Assembly (NCBI RefSeq): GCF_900129425.1 | Contig: NZ_LT670817.1 | Span: 7,964,001 to 8,028,000, forward strand | Direction: 5' to 3' | DNA from: Bradyrhizobium erythrophlei | Lineage (GTDB): Bacteria > Pseudomonadota > Alphaproteobacteria > Rhizobiales > Xanthobacteraceae | DNA: 64,000 nt | In this document: in pieces, positions 25,169-33,634 of the stretch | Layout of the letters: each line of letters starts with the position of its first letter | Position numbering within the stretch: the stretch's first letter is position 1 | Notes under the pieces: model-generated | What the model was told of the DNA's origin: nothing | Seen by the model: only the letters and a program-made list of their open reading frames with translations | Database searches by the model: none | Program-made: the position numbers and the translations under genes

Positions 25169-26387
25169 GGCTCAACCGGTCGATGCAACACAGGCGTTAA
25201 ATCTCTCTGCTGGGGTTTCAAATTGCATGGTCTTACGCGGCCGTTCGTTAAGCTGGCGAGCCACTTTGTTCAAGTGGGCTTGCGAGTGCACCGACAAGTC
25301 GGTGCCCTTCGGGAAGTATTGTCGCAGCAGGCCATTGGTGTTCTCATTCGACCCGCGCTGCCACGGGCTTTGCGGATCGCAAAAATAAACGTCGATGTTG
25401 GTCGTCAACGTAAATCGTCGATGATCCGTAAGTTCCTTGCCCCGGTCCCAGGTTAGCGATTTATACAGTTCGGTCGGCAGCTTTCTAGCTTGCTTGATGA
25501 GCGCGGAGACGACCGATTGGGTGTCTTTGTTGGCCACCTTTGCTAACATCACGTAACGGGTATGACGCTCGACCAAGGTCGCGATATAGCTGTTCTTCGA
25601 ACCGGACAGCAGATCGCCTTCCCAATGGCCAGGCACCGCTCGATCTTCAACTGCTGCCGGGCGCTGACGGATCGAGACGGGATCCTTGATTTGTCCCCGT
25701 CCATCGCCGTGAAGACCTGCCTGTTTCGATCGACGGATCGTGCGCTTCGATCGAAGATGGCAAAGTAGCTCTTTCTTAAGCACTCCGCGAGCTTGAACAA
25801 AGAGACTGCGATAGATCGTCTCGTGTGACACCTGACAATTCTCATCTTCAGGATGGGCTCTCTTAAGCCAGCCGGCTATCTGCTCGGGTGCCCAATTTAA
25901 TCTCAGCTTGCTGGTTACCGCCTGTCGCAACCCGGGATTAGTCGCCAACTTGCAATGTTTCGGACGGCGGGCTCGGGCCCAGGCCTGGTCATCCGCCAGA
26001 GCCGCTCGGTATCGATCATAGCCGCCATTCCGGCTAATTTCTCGGCTCACCGTCGAAGGCGAGCGGCCCAGCATCTTGGCTATCGATCGGGCTGATTGAT
26101 GCGCTGTAATCCCTCTGGAAATCTCCTCCCGCTCCGAAAGCGCCAATGCCAGCCTTGAGCGATGCCTTGCTGCAGGACGGATGCCCCCGTGCGGGGCCAC
26201 CTGGAAATAAATCGACGATGACGGCTTCCCAAACGCTCGCCCGATCCCCTTCAAAGACTCCCCGCGTTGCCAGCGATCCCATAACTCCGTCTTCTCGGCC
26301 GTTGTAAAACCTCGACGAAATCTCTGTTCCATCGTCTCACTCCATCTTTTCCCTCTAAGATAAAGTGTTGCATCGACCGGTTGAGCC
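25169..26387 (-). mobile_element. Intact IS30-family element
   Basis: Perfect 23-bp inverted repeats bound it: 25169-25191 (begins GGCTCAACCGGTCGATG) and 26365-26387 (ends CATCGACCGGTTGAGCC). The transposase gene fills the interior. It inserted beside a dispersed repeat that begins at 26392. No certain target duplication of 2-3 bp could be assigned. Confidence 0.82.
25172..26332 (-). CDS. IS30-family transposase
   Basis: The internal ATG at 26332 (MEQRFRRGFTTAEKTELWDR) is used, as the longer frame runs through the inverted repeat. The product of about 386 aa has an N-terminal HTH (ARSIAKMLGRSPSTVSREIS), and the rve/DDE core: Asp in VPGHWEGDLLSG, Asp in SLTWDRGKELTDH and Glu in NENTNGLLRQYFPKGTDL. 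The stop lies inside the other inverted repeat. The gene is complete and probably active. Confidence 0.9.
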   Translation of the reverse strand: MEQRFRRGFTTAEKTELWDRWQRGESLKGIGRAFGKPSSSIYFQVAPHGGIRPAARHRSRLALALSEREEISRGITAHQSARSIAKMLGRSPSTVSREISRNGGYDRYRAALADDQAWARARRPKHCKLATNPGLRQAVTSKLRLNWAPEQIAGWLKRAHPEDENCQVSHETIYRSLFVQARGVLKKELLCHLRSKRTIRRSKQAGLHGDGRGQIKDPVSIRQRPAAVEDRAVPGHWEGDLLSGSKNSYIATLVERHTRYVMLAKVANKDTQSVVSALIKQARKLPTELYKSLTWDRGKELTDHRRFTLTTNIDVYFCDPQSPWQRGSNENTNGLLRQYFPKGTDLSVHSQAHLNKVARQLNERPRKTMQFETPAERFNACVASTG

Positions 26388-26625
26388 CACCGCACTTTTC
26401 GGACATGCCGGGGTGGTCTGACGACATCTGTCCCTGAGGGTAGAATGGACTTGCCGAGGAAGCAGGTTCACTTCCTTTTTTGACCGACTCGGACATTGGC
26501 TCCGGCCAGGGTGGCTTCCTTGGCCTCTTTCGAGAATCCGATTTTCTTAGATCGCGTCGCGTTGGCTGCCCCACCATGCGGGTCTTCTGATCGGTTGCGT
26601 CATGTTCCCCCCATGACTTAACTCT
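26388..26625. other. Remnant of a dispersed repeat next to the IS30
   Basis: The segment from 26392 (GCACTTTTCGGACATGCCGG through GAGGGTAGAATGG) matches the sequence around the MITE at 23.24 kb and represents its unoccupied form. No gene was recognised. Confidence 0.45.
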
Positions 26626-26660
26626 TGCCTCGCTCCTCAGTCGCCGGGCGAGGCATTTTT
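26626..26660 (+). terminator. Rho-independent terminator
   Basis: TGCCTCGC / GCGAGGCA stem with a 14-nt loop, followed by TTTTT. Confidence 0.65.
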
Positions 26661-27015
26661 CTCGTCGCTGCTGCAGACTGTTTGTTGGAAAATGGAAAAG
26701 CTCCGGCATTCGTCCCCCCGCTTTTGACAAAAGAAAAATGCGAAAACAACTGTCTGTGAAGTCAGCTCCATGTCAATTTCTGATAACCTCACGCCGTTGG
26801 CTATAAAGGCCCGCCTGCACAACAACCTAAAACTGAATTGAAGCAGGAGGCGTGAGCAAAGCAAACTGTCGAACAGATCGTGCAATGAAGTCTGTCAGCC
26901 TTCCTGACACGATGAGCGCGTGCGGGAAGTCGAAGCGGTCGATGCGGGCGAATGGAAGCCTGTTCCGCTTGCACCGAACCAGACATCAGTAGCTTAAGAA
27001 GAGCGAGAAACGATC
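26661..27015. other. Leader region of the oxidoreductase operon
   Basis: About 350 nt without a gene upstream of 27016. It presumably contains the operon promoter. AGCAGGAGGCGTGAG at 26847 looks like a ribosome site, but the frame after it is short. GAAGAGCGAGAAACG precedes the first gene. Confidence 0.4.
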
Positions 27016-27468
27016 ATGATCAAGTTGAAGATTAATGGCCAGGAACAAAACTGGGATGGCGACCCGGATCTTCCGCTGCTTTGGTTTCTCCGTGATGAGG
27101 TGGGCCTGACCGGCACCAAATATGGCTGCGGCCAGGCGCTGTGCGGTGCGTGTACCGTCATGGTCGACAAGGAGGCTACGCGCTCCTGCATCACCTCGGT
27201 GTCCGACGTGGTCGGCCGCGAGGTCACCACCATCGAAGGCCTTCACCCGACCGGCGATCATCCGGTTCAGAAGGCTTGGCGACAACTCAACGTCCCGCAA
27301 TGCGGCTATTGCCAGGTCGGCCAAATCATGCAGGCGGCCGCGTTGCTGATACAAAATCCAAAACCGTCGCACGATCAGATAGTTGAAGCGATGTCCGGCA
27401 ACATCTGCCGCTGCGGCTGTTACCAGCGCATTGAAAACGCAGTGCATCTCGCATCGACGGGGGTGTGA
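27016..27468 (+). CDS. iorA: 2Fe-2S subunit of an isoquinoline 1-oxidoreductase/aldehyde dehydrogenase-type enzyme
   Basis: The 150-aa product has the plant-type ferredoxin cluster motif near the N-terminus (KYGCGQALCGACTVMVDKEA) and the second, all-helical cluster domain (PQCGYCQVGQIMQ, SGNICRCGCYQRIE). It passes electrons from the molybdopterin subunit, encoded by the next gene, to an outside acceptor. It has no signal peptide, so export with the Tat-bearing partner is expected. The 3' end overlaps the alternative GTG of the large subunit. The family also includes nicotinate and aldehyde oxidoreductases, so the substrate is not fixed by sequence. Confidence 0.85.
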   Translation: MIKLKINGQEQNWDGDPDLPLLWFLRDEVGLTGTKYGCGQALCGACTVMVDKEATRSCITSVSDVVGREVTTIEGLHPTGDHPVQKAWRQLNVPQCGYCQVGQIMQAAALLIQNPKPSHDQIVEAMSGNICRCGCYQRIENAVHLASTGV

Positions 27469-27470
27469 CC

Positions 27471-29795
27471 ATGACAATCAATACGAACCCCAAAAAACTC
27501 CGTGGCTTTGAACAGTTCATCAAGGTCAAGGTCGAGAACGTTTCGCGTCGCAGCATCCTGAAGGGCCTCGGCATCGCCGGAGGCTTCGTGCTCGCCGCTC
27601 CCGTGATGTCACGCCCCGCCTTCGCCGCGTACCAGACCGGCGCGAGCAAGATGCCGCACGGCACCGTGGTCGACCCTCGTGTTTTCGTGTCGATCGCACC
27701 GGATGGCATAGTTGCGATCGTCGCACACCGTGCCGAGATGGGAACAGGCGTCAGAACCAGCCTGCCGTTGATCGTAGCCGAAGAGATGGAAGCCGACTGG
27801 TCGCGCGTCCGCGTCCAGCAGGCCCATGGCGACGAAGCCAGATACGGCAACCAGGATACCGACGGATCGCGCAGCACACGGCACTATCTGATCCCGATGC
27901 GCCAGATCGGCGCCTCGGCTCGCACGATGCTTGAAGCCGCCGCGGCGAAGCGCTGGGGCGTACCGGCCAGCGAAGTGAAGGCTGCCAATCACGAAGTGGT
28001 CCACAATGCGAGTGGACGCCGCATCGGATTCGGCGATTTGGCTGCCGATGCAGCGAACGAGCCAGTGCCGAGTATCGAAGGCCTGAAGCTGAAGGACCCG
28101 AAGGATTTTCGCTATCTCGGCAAAGGCGAGATCAGCATCGTCGACCTGCGCGACATCACCACCGGCACGGCGCATTACGGCTCCGACACGCGCCTGCCCG
28201 GCATGAAGTACGCCGTCATCGCGCGGCCTCCGGTCACCGGCGGCAAGCTCGCGTCGTTCGACGCAGCAGAGGCCATGAAGGTTTCCGGCGTCGAAAAGGT
28301 CATGGAAGTGAGGGGATGGCCGTGGCCCTCCAAGTTCCAGCCGCTCGGCGGGGTCGCCGTGATCGCTCGCAACACCGGTGCTGCGATCAAGGGCCGCGAT
28401 GCGCTGAAGGTTGTCTGGGATGACGGACCTAACGGCAAATACGACTCGGTCGCCTATCGGGCCGAACTCGAGGAAGCCGCGCGCAAGCCGGGGCTGATCG
28501 TGCGCAAGGAGGGCGACGTCGATGCCGCCTTGAAGGGGGCCGACAAGGTGATCGTGGGTGAATATTACCTGCCGCACCTTGCCCACGTCTCCATGGAGAC
28601 GCCTGTCGCGGTCGCCGACGTCAAAGGCGACAAGGCCGAAATCTGGGCGCCTGTGCAAAGTGCGGGTGGAACCCGCGAAGACGTCGCGAAGACGCTCGGC
28701 ATTCCCGAGGAGAACGTGACCGTCAACGTCACGCTGCTCGGCGGCGGATTCGGGCGAAAGTCGAAGTGCGATTTCGCGCTGGAAGCGGCCCTGCTTTCGA
28801 AGGAACTCGGTGCGCCGGTCAAGGTGCAATGGACGCGGGACGACGATATTCGCCACGATTTCCTGCACACGGTTTCCGCGGAACGCATCGAGGCCGGACT
28901 CGACAAGAACGGCAAGGTGATCGCGTGGCGCCATCGCAGCGTCGCACCGAGCATCGCGTCGACATTTGCGGCGGGTACGGTGCAGCAGGCACCTTTCGAA
29001 CTCGGCATGGGACTTGTCGACATGCCGTTCGAGATCGCCAATATCCAGTGCGAGAACCCGGAAGCGGCCGCACACACCCGCATCGGCTGGTTCCGCTCAG
29101 TGTCGAATATCCCGCACGCCTTCGCCGTGCAGTCCATGGTTGGCGAGCTCGCGCACACCACCAACCGCGATCAGAAGGAAATGTTGTTGGAGCTCATCGG
29201 CTCTCCGCGGATCGTCGACCTGTCTTCCGTGAAGGATCTCTGGAACTATGGCGAGCCCTACTCCAGCTATCCGATCGACACGGCGCGGCTTCGGCGTGCC
29301 GTCGAGCTGGTCGCTGAGAAGGGCGAATGGGGACGGTCGGTGCCCAAAGGCCATGGGCTCGGGATTGCCGTCCACCGCAGTTTTGTCAGCTATATCGCGA
29401 CCATCGTCGAGGTGGCCGTGGACGACAAGGGCAAATTCACGGTGCCTCGGGTCGACACCGCGATCGACTGTGGGACATACGTGAACCCCGAGCGAATCCG
29501 GTCCCAGATCGAGGGCGCCGCGATCATGGGAATGAGCCTCGCCAAATATGGCGAGATCACCTTCAAGGACGGCAAGGTACAGCAGCGCAACTATGACGAC
29601 TTCCAGGTGATCCGAATTGACGAGGCTCCCCGTGTGACCAACGTCTACATCGTGCCTCCTGGCCCCGACACGCCGCCAAGCGGCGTCGGCGAGCCCGGCG
29701 TGCCGCCCTTCGCCCCGGCATTGGTCAACGCCATCTTTGCCGCGACCGGCAAGCGTATCCGGGTGCTGCCAATCGGCAAGCAACTGGAAACGTAG
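27471..29795 (+). CDS. iorB: Molybdopterin-binding large subunit, IorB-like (xanthine dehydrogenase family)
   Basis: The 774-aa subunit (typical length for IorB-type single-chain forms) carries a twin-arginine leader, VSRRSILKGLGIAGGFVLAA, so it folds in the cytoplasm and is exported. It has the family motif LLGGGFGRKSKCDF for the cofactor and, near the end, PSGVGEPGVPPFAPALVNAI with the catalytic Glu of the xanthine oxidase fold. The reaction is hydroxylation of an N-heterocycle or oxidation of an aldehyde. No FAD subunit is nearby, so electrons probably go through IorA to a periplasmic carrier. ATG 27471 is preferred to GTG 27465. A remnant of a second copy of its C-terminus lies at 33.2 kb. 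Confidence 0.85.
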   Translation: MTINTNPKKLRGFEQFIKVKVENVSRRSILKGLGIAGGFVLAAPVMSRPAFAAYQTGASKMPHGTVVDPRVFVSIAPDGIVAIVAHRAEMGTGVRTSLPLIVAEEMEADWSRVRVQQAHGDEARYGNQDTDGSRSTRHYLIPMRQIGASARTMLEAAAAKRWGVPASEVKAANHEVVHNASGRRIGFGDLAADAANEPVPSIEGLKLKDPKDFRYLGKGEISIVDLRDITTGTAHYGSDTRLPGMKYAVIARPPVTGGKLASFDAAEAMKVSGVEKVMEVRGWPWPSKFQPLGGVAVIARNTGAAIKGRDALKVVWDDGPNGKYDSVAYRAELEEAARKPGLIVRKEGDVDAALKGADKVIVGEYYLPHLAHVSMETPVAVADVKGDKAEIWAPVQSAGGTREDVAKTLGIPEENVTVNVTLLGGGFGRKSKCDFALEAALLSKELGAPVKVQWTRDDDIRHDFLHTVSAERIEAGLDKNGKVIAWRHRSVAPSIASTFAAGTVQQAPFELGMGLVDMPFEIANIQCENPEAAAHTRIGWFRSVSNIPHAFAVQSMVGELAHTTNRDQKEMLLELIGSPRIVDLSSVKDLWNYGEPYSSYPIDTARLRRAVELVAEKGEWGRSVPKGHGLGIAVHRSFVSYIATIVEVAVDDKGKFTVPRVDTAIDCGTYVNPERIRSQIEGAAIMGMSLAKYGEITFKDGKVQQRNYDDFQVIRIDEAPRVTNVYIVPPGPDTPPSGVGEPGVPPFAPALVNAIFAATGKRIRVLPIGKQLET

Positions 29796-29907
29796 AGGCA
29801 TTGCTCGTAGAGACCGTTTCATCGACCTGTCGCTGAGACAGTCCCTCAAACAAAAGAATGCGGCGGATAAAACACAGGTAGATATAAAACATAGGGAGGT
29901 AGCGTCC

Positions 29908-31638
29908 ATGACCAGAAAGCAATGGCTTTTATCGAGCGTTGTCGCGCTCACAACCTTTGTCTCAACCGTGGTCGTCGCCGGTCCGATCGAGAATTACAGT
30001 CCGGTAACATCAGCTCGGCTGGAAAATCCAGAACCGGGGAACTGGCTGATGACGCGCGGCAACTACAAGGGATGGAGCTACAGTTCGCTTGATCAAATCA
30101 ACACCAGCAATGTGAAGTCGCTGGTACCGGTGTGGAGCTTCTCCACCGGTATGGATTCTGGTCACGAAGCGCCGCCGATCGTGAACAACGGAGTGATGTT
30201 CATCTCGACGCCGTACATCCAGGTGATCGCGCTGGATGCGGCCACGGGGGATCTGCTTTGGCGCTACAAGCCCAAGTTTCCCGAAGGGTTCAGCGCCCTG
30301 CACAACACCAACCGTGGCGTGGCGCTGTACGGCGACAAGGTATACCTGGCCGGGCTTGATGCCGTGCTGGTCGCGCTCGACGCCAAGACCGGCAAGGTCG
30401 TTTGGAACGCGAAGGTCGAGGATTGGAAGACCGGCTACTACATGACCATGGCGCCCCTGGTGGTAAAGGACAAGATTCTGGTTGGCGTCGCGGGCGGCGA
30501 GTTCGGCGTGCGCGGCTTCGTCCAGGCATTCGATGCCGAGTCCGGCAAGCCTGTATGGAAGACCTACACGGTTCCGGCACCCGGCGAGCCGGGAAGCGAC
30601 AGCTGGCAGAAGCCCGACACCTGGAAGACCGGCGGTGCCTCCACCTGGATGACCGGCAACTATGATGCCGAGTCCAACACGGTCTATTGGGGGACGGGCA
30701 ACGCCTCCCCATGGTTCGGCGATCAGCGGCCGGGCGACAATCTGTACACCTCCTCCACGGTCGCGCTCGATGGCGATACCGGCAAGATGAAGAGCTATTT
30801 CCAATACCAACAGAACGAGTCGTGGGACTGGGACGAGATGAGTCCCCCGATGCTGGTGGACTTCCAGATGGACGGCGCCACCACCAAGGGCCTGCTGAAG
30901 CCGGCGCGCAACGGCTACCTATACCGGTTCAAGCGCAATTCGGACGGCGGGATCTCCTTCATCAACGCCCAGGCCTACGTGCCGCAGAACGTCTTCAAGA
31001 GCATCGATCCGAAGACCGGGCGGCCTGAGGTCGACATGGCCCACAAGCCGGCCACCGGCAAGGCGGCCCAGTTCTGCCCCGGCCTGTGGGGCGGCAAGGA
31101 CTGGCCGTTCGAGGCCTATAACCCGAAGACCGGAATGGTCTACATTCCGTCCAACGAGAACCACTGCAACAACCTGGAAGGCAAGGTTGAGGAGCGCGTT
31201 CCCGGACAGTGGTGGACGGGCGTTGCCATCCCGGATCTCCACTTCTCGGTCGACACCAAGGCGAGCTTCTACGGCGAGCTCCAGGCGTACGACGTCGACA
31301 GCGGCAAGCGGGTTTGGCGCAACCTGTACCCGGGGTCGATGATGTGGGGCTCGATACTGACCACCGGCGGCGGCCTGCTCTTCACGGGCGGCACCAACGA
31401 CCGTGAGTTCCGCGCCTACGATGCCAAGACCGGTGAGCAGCTTTGGCACTTCAAGACCAATTCCGGGATCATGGCGCCGCCTTCGACCTACGAGGTCAAC
31501 GGCGTGCAGTACGTGGCGGTGGAGTCCGGCTACGGAGTCGACCCGGCCTTCCAGCAGGGGCTGATGAGCGAGCTGGTAGGTTGGCAGAAGGATGTGCCGC
31601 AGGGCGGCGTCGTCTGGGTCTTCGCCGTCTCCAAGTGA
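29908..31638 (+). CDS. PQQ-dependent alcohol dehydrogenase with a lanthanide-type Asp pair
   Basis: The ATG at 29908 follows AGGGAGGTAGCGTCC and gives a signal peptide (MTRKQWLLSSVVALTTFVST then VVVAG). The 576-aa product is an eight-bladed quinoprotein propeller with tryptophan-docking repeats (LDAATGDLLWRYKP, YDVDSGKRVWRN, YDAKTGEQLWHFKT). The metal/PQQ site can be read: Glu in VAGGEFGVRGF, Asn in GTGNASPW, the catalytic Asp307 with Asp309 in ESWDWDE (the DxD pair typical of lanthanide enzymes), and Arg in PARNGYLYRF. The vicinal Cys-Cys ring of methanol dehydrogenases is missing; the site reads SALHNTNRG. It follows iorAB by 112 bp. The substrate is presumably an alcohol whose aldehyde IorAB then oxidises. 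Confidence 0.82.
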   Translation: MTRKQWLLSSVVALTTFVSTVVVAGPIENYSPVTSARLENPEPGNWLMTRGNYKGWSYSSLDQINTSNVKSLVPVWSFSTGMDSGHEAPPIVNNGVMFISTPYIQVIALDAATGDLLWRYKPKFPEGFSALHNTNRGVALYGDKVYLAGLDAVLVALDAKTGKVVWNAKVEDWKTGYYMTMAPLVVKDKILVGVAGGEFGVRGFVQAFDAESGKPVWKTYTVPAPGEPGSDSWQKPDTWKTGGASTWMTGNYDAESNTVYWGTGNASPWFGDQRPGDNLYTSSTVALDGDTGKMKSYFQYQQNESWDWDEMSPPMLVDFQMDGATTKGLLKPARNGYLYRFKRNSDGGISFINAQAYVPQNVFKSIDPKTGRPEVDMAHKPATGKAAQFCPGLWGGKDWPFEAYNPKTGMVYIPSNENHCNNLEGKVEERVPGQWWTGVAIPDLHFSVDTKASFYGELQAYDVDSGKRVWRNLYPGSMMWGSILTTGGGLLFTGGTNDREFRAYDAKTGEQLWHFKTNSGIMAPPSTYEVNGVQYVAVESGYGVDPAFQQGLMSELVGWQKDVPQGGVVWVFAVSK

Positions 31639-31709
31639 GTCCATCTTTGTTCGCGACCGGCCGGGTTTCGTTGTCTTGTCAAGCAACCTCAGCCGTTAGG
31701 ATTCCAACG

Positions 31710-32162
31710 ATGCAATATGTTCGAGCAGGATCGATGCTGATCCGCTTCTGCGCCTTTGCACTGGCCGCGCTGGCGACCTCTCCGGCCTCACCGGGGTTCG
31801 AGCAGGCGCAGGCCGACGAATCGCCCGCCTACGTGGTCGAGGTCACCGACGTGTCCGCCAAGGTCGGCGAGCCGGCGGTGCTGCACGCCACGTTGCGCGT
31901 TCGCGACGGCTACCGCGTTCTCCAGGGTTACAACAATCGCGTGATCGAGCTGTCGTCGTTTGACGATGGGGTGGCGTTCGAGCGTCGCGTAGTGGGGGGC
32001 ACCATTCAGGAGGGCGGGCTCGACTTCGCGATCGGCGTGCGGGCCACTAAGCCGGGCAGACACCCGATCAATGGCTACTTCAGGGTCGGCTACATCCATG
32101 GCCCCGACGAGTTCGCAATGATTTCGCTGCGCCTGATCGCCAGCGTCAATGGCACCGAGTAA
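31710..32162 (+). CDS. Small secreted protein of the PQQ-dehydrogenase operon
   Basis: The ATG at 31710 follows TTAGGATTCC; a second ATG at 31734 is also possible. After a signal peptide ending near AQADE, the roughly 115-residue mature part (AYVVEVTDVSAKVGEPAVLH, GYRVLQGYNNRVIELSSFDD) looks like an immunoglobulin-type beta sandwich, with no cysteine or heme motif. Its stop overlaps the first possible start of the Rieske gene. Position suggests an accessory or structural partner of the PQQ enzyme; this is inference. Confidence 0.6.
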   Translation: MQYVRAGSMLIRFCAFALAALATSPASPGFEQAQADESPAYVVEVTDVSAKVGEPAVLHATLRVRDGYRVLQGYNNRVIELSSFDDGVAFERRVVGGTIQEGGLDFAIGVRATKPGRHPINGYFRVGYIHGPDEFAMISLRLIASVNGTE

Positions 32163-32179
32163 TGGAAGGAGCGAGCCAC

Positions 32180-32755
32180 ATGCCGTTCGATGATCGGCTG
32201 CACTGTCGCTGCTACAAGCGTCGGACAATCCTCGGGCTGACGCTCGCGCCGCTGTTGGCCGGTTCCGCGCGCGCGGCGGAGGAGGGCGAGGCTGCCAAGC
32301 CGCCGGCGCCGGATGATCGCTTTGTGTTTCTGACCGGTCCGAGGAAGGGACAGGTGGTTCGGGCCGAGGACCTTGCGCTCGGCGGTCCGCAGGTGCAGGC
32401 CTTTCCGATGGCTCCGGACGGCACGGTGCGCAACGACACGCGCCTCAATCTGGTAATCCTGGCGAGGTTCGACCCCGCCGTACTGACCGACGAGACGCGA
32501 GCGCGCGCTGCCGACGGCGTCGTTGCCTATTCGGCGATCTGCACGCACCAAGGTTGCCCGGTGAACATGTGGTCGAAGGAGCAGAACGCGTTCGTCTGCT
32601 CATGCCACGCCTCTACCTTCGATCCCAGAAACGCCGCCGAGGTGATCGGTGGGCCGGCTCCGCGTCCGCTTGCGGCGCTCGGGCTGAAGCTCAAGGACGG
32701 CGTAGTGACGGTTGCTTCGACCTTTTCGGGTCACGTCGGCGTCACGCAGAACTGA
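32180..32755 (+). CDS. Rieske [2Fe-2S] protein with Tat-type leader
   Basis: The ATG at 32180 is chosen because GAAGGAGCGAGCCAC lies directly before it. The leader contains YKRRTILGLTLAPLLAGSAR and is Tat-like. The Rieske cluster ligands are CTHQGCP and CSCHASTFD (Cys-x-His and Cys-x-x-His pairs), with GPAPRPLAALGLKLKDG completing the fold. As the last gene of the operon it is a likely periplasmic electron carrier for the PQQ or molybdenum enzyme, replacing the cytochrome c often found. A terminator follows at 32787. Confidence 0.8.
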   Translation: MPFDDRLHCRCYKRRTILGLTLAPLLAGSARAAEEGEAAKPPAPDDRFVFLTGPRKGQVVRAEDLALGGPQVQAFPMAPDGTVRNDTRLNLVILARFDPAVLTDETRARAADGVVAYSAICTHQGCPVNMWSKEQNAFVCSCHASTFDPRNAAEVIGGPAPRPLAALGLKLKDGVVTVASTFSGHVGVTQN

Positions 32756-32786
32756 TCCGCGACCGAAATCGCAACTCTTACCTTAC

Positions 32787-32826
32787 AAGAATACGGCAGA
32801 AAACATCCGCCGCATTCTTTGTTTTT
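32787..32826 (+). terminator. Rho-independent terminator after the Rieske gene
   Basis: AAGAATACGGC / GCCGCATTCTT forms a stem with one mismatch, followed by TGTTTTTG. It separates this operon from the convergent gene at 32839. Confidence 0.7.
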
Positions 32827-32838
32827 GCTTCCTTTCTG

Positions 32839-33099
32839 CTATTTGCCTTCCCGCTCGATCTTCCGCTTCGCGTCCTCGTTCATTTCTTTGACCGTTGGAT
32901 CCGGATTGGTCTGACCGGTCGTCTGAGTACGCGTTGCCGGCGGGCCGTCATTTGGAACCGATGTCTGACCAGGCATGGTCTCGGCGGGACGCGTTGCGGT
33001 AGCCGGCGGTGGTGAGCTGGATTGCGCGTTCACCGCCTGCATGCTCAACAGAAGGACGCCCGGCAATAGCAGCGCGAGCGTTTTGAGTTTGCGTTGCAT
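32839..33099 (-). CDS. Small secreted Pro/Thr-rich protein
   Basis: The ATG at 33099 follows AAGGAGGCAGATCG. The signal peptide is MQRKLKTLALLLPGVLLLSM then QAVNA; the mature part (about 60 residues) is disordered, rich in Pro, Thr and Ser, ending in a basic helix (EMNEDAKRKIEREGK). No family recognised. Confidence 0.6.
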   Translation of the reverse strand: MQRKLKTLALLLPGVLLLSMQAVNAQSSSPPPATATRPAETMPGQTSVPNDGPPATRTQTTGQTNPDPTVKEMNEDAKRKIEREGK

Positions 33100-33194
33100 C
33101 GATCTGCCTCCTTTCGTCAGCGGCGCGGAACAGAGATACGTTTGTCGTGCCCAAACGTTCCCCTCACGTCTCCAGTTGTTTCCCGATCGGCGGT

Positions 33195-33290
33195 GCCCGG
33201 ATGCGTTTGCCGGTTGCTGCGAGTCGCGTTGATCAACGCTGGCGCGAAGGGCGGCACGCCAGGTTCGCCGACAGCTTGGAGGCGCTTGTC
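33195..33290 (-). pseudogene. Relic of an iorB-like C-terminus
   Basis: The reverse frame reads RLQAVGEPGVPPFAPALINA, nearly the same as the catalytic C-terminal segment of the IorB homolog encoded at 29680-29735, here on the opposite strand. Nothing else of such a gene remains. It is a decayed second copy of the oxidoreductase. Confidence 0.6.
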
Positions 33291-33634
33291 TTGGTCCGTA
33301 CCGCGAATGGGTGATTGAAACACTTTGGTCCGGGCGCCTTCCGCCAAAGTCTCTTATTGACCCAGGCTGTGTAAAAACTCCGACGTCGAACTTGCGCGCA
33401 GAAAGTTTGTCTCGATTGCGTTGAATAAGAAAAGAAGCGATCTGCCAGTCATTGTCGGAAGAAGAAAAGAGAGAAAACAATTCTGCACGTTCTCTGCGCG
33501 TGCACGTTTTCACACAGCCTGGACCCAGAGCGGTCCTAGGCCGAGGCGAACTGTCGCACCGCGGCGCGAGCGCTTGAACTTGGTCCTGGCCAATCCGTTA
33601 AGCCCTTTACGGATTATTTGGCTGCCGGCAGCAT
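33291..33634. other. Intergenic stretch, no gene seen
   Basis: No gene or clear regulatory site was found ahead of the first substrate-binding protein. Confidence 0.4.

Noticed and set aside
27609..29075. 488-aa open frame antisense to the IorB gene
   Set aside because: Shadow produced by high-GC codon bias; no start site, signal or family resemblance, and the + strand gene is unambiguous.
30010..31686. Long reverse frames opposite the PQQ dehydrogenase
   Set aside because: No ribosome site, biased composition; the propeller repeats on the + strand explain the sequence.
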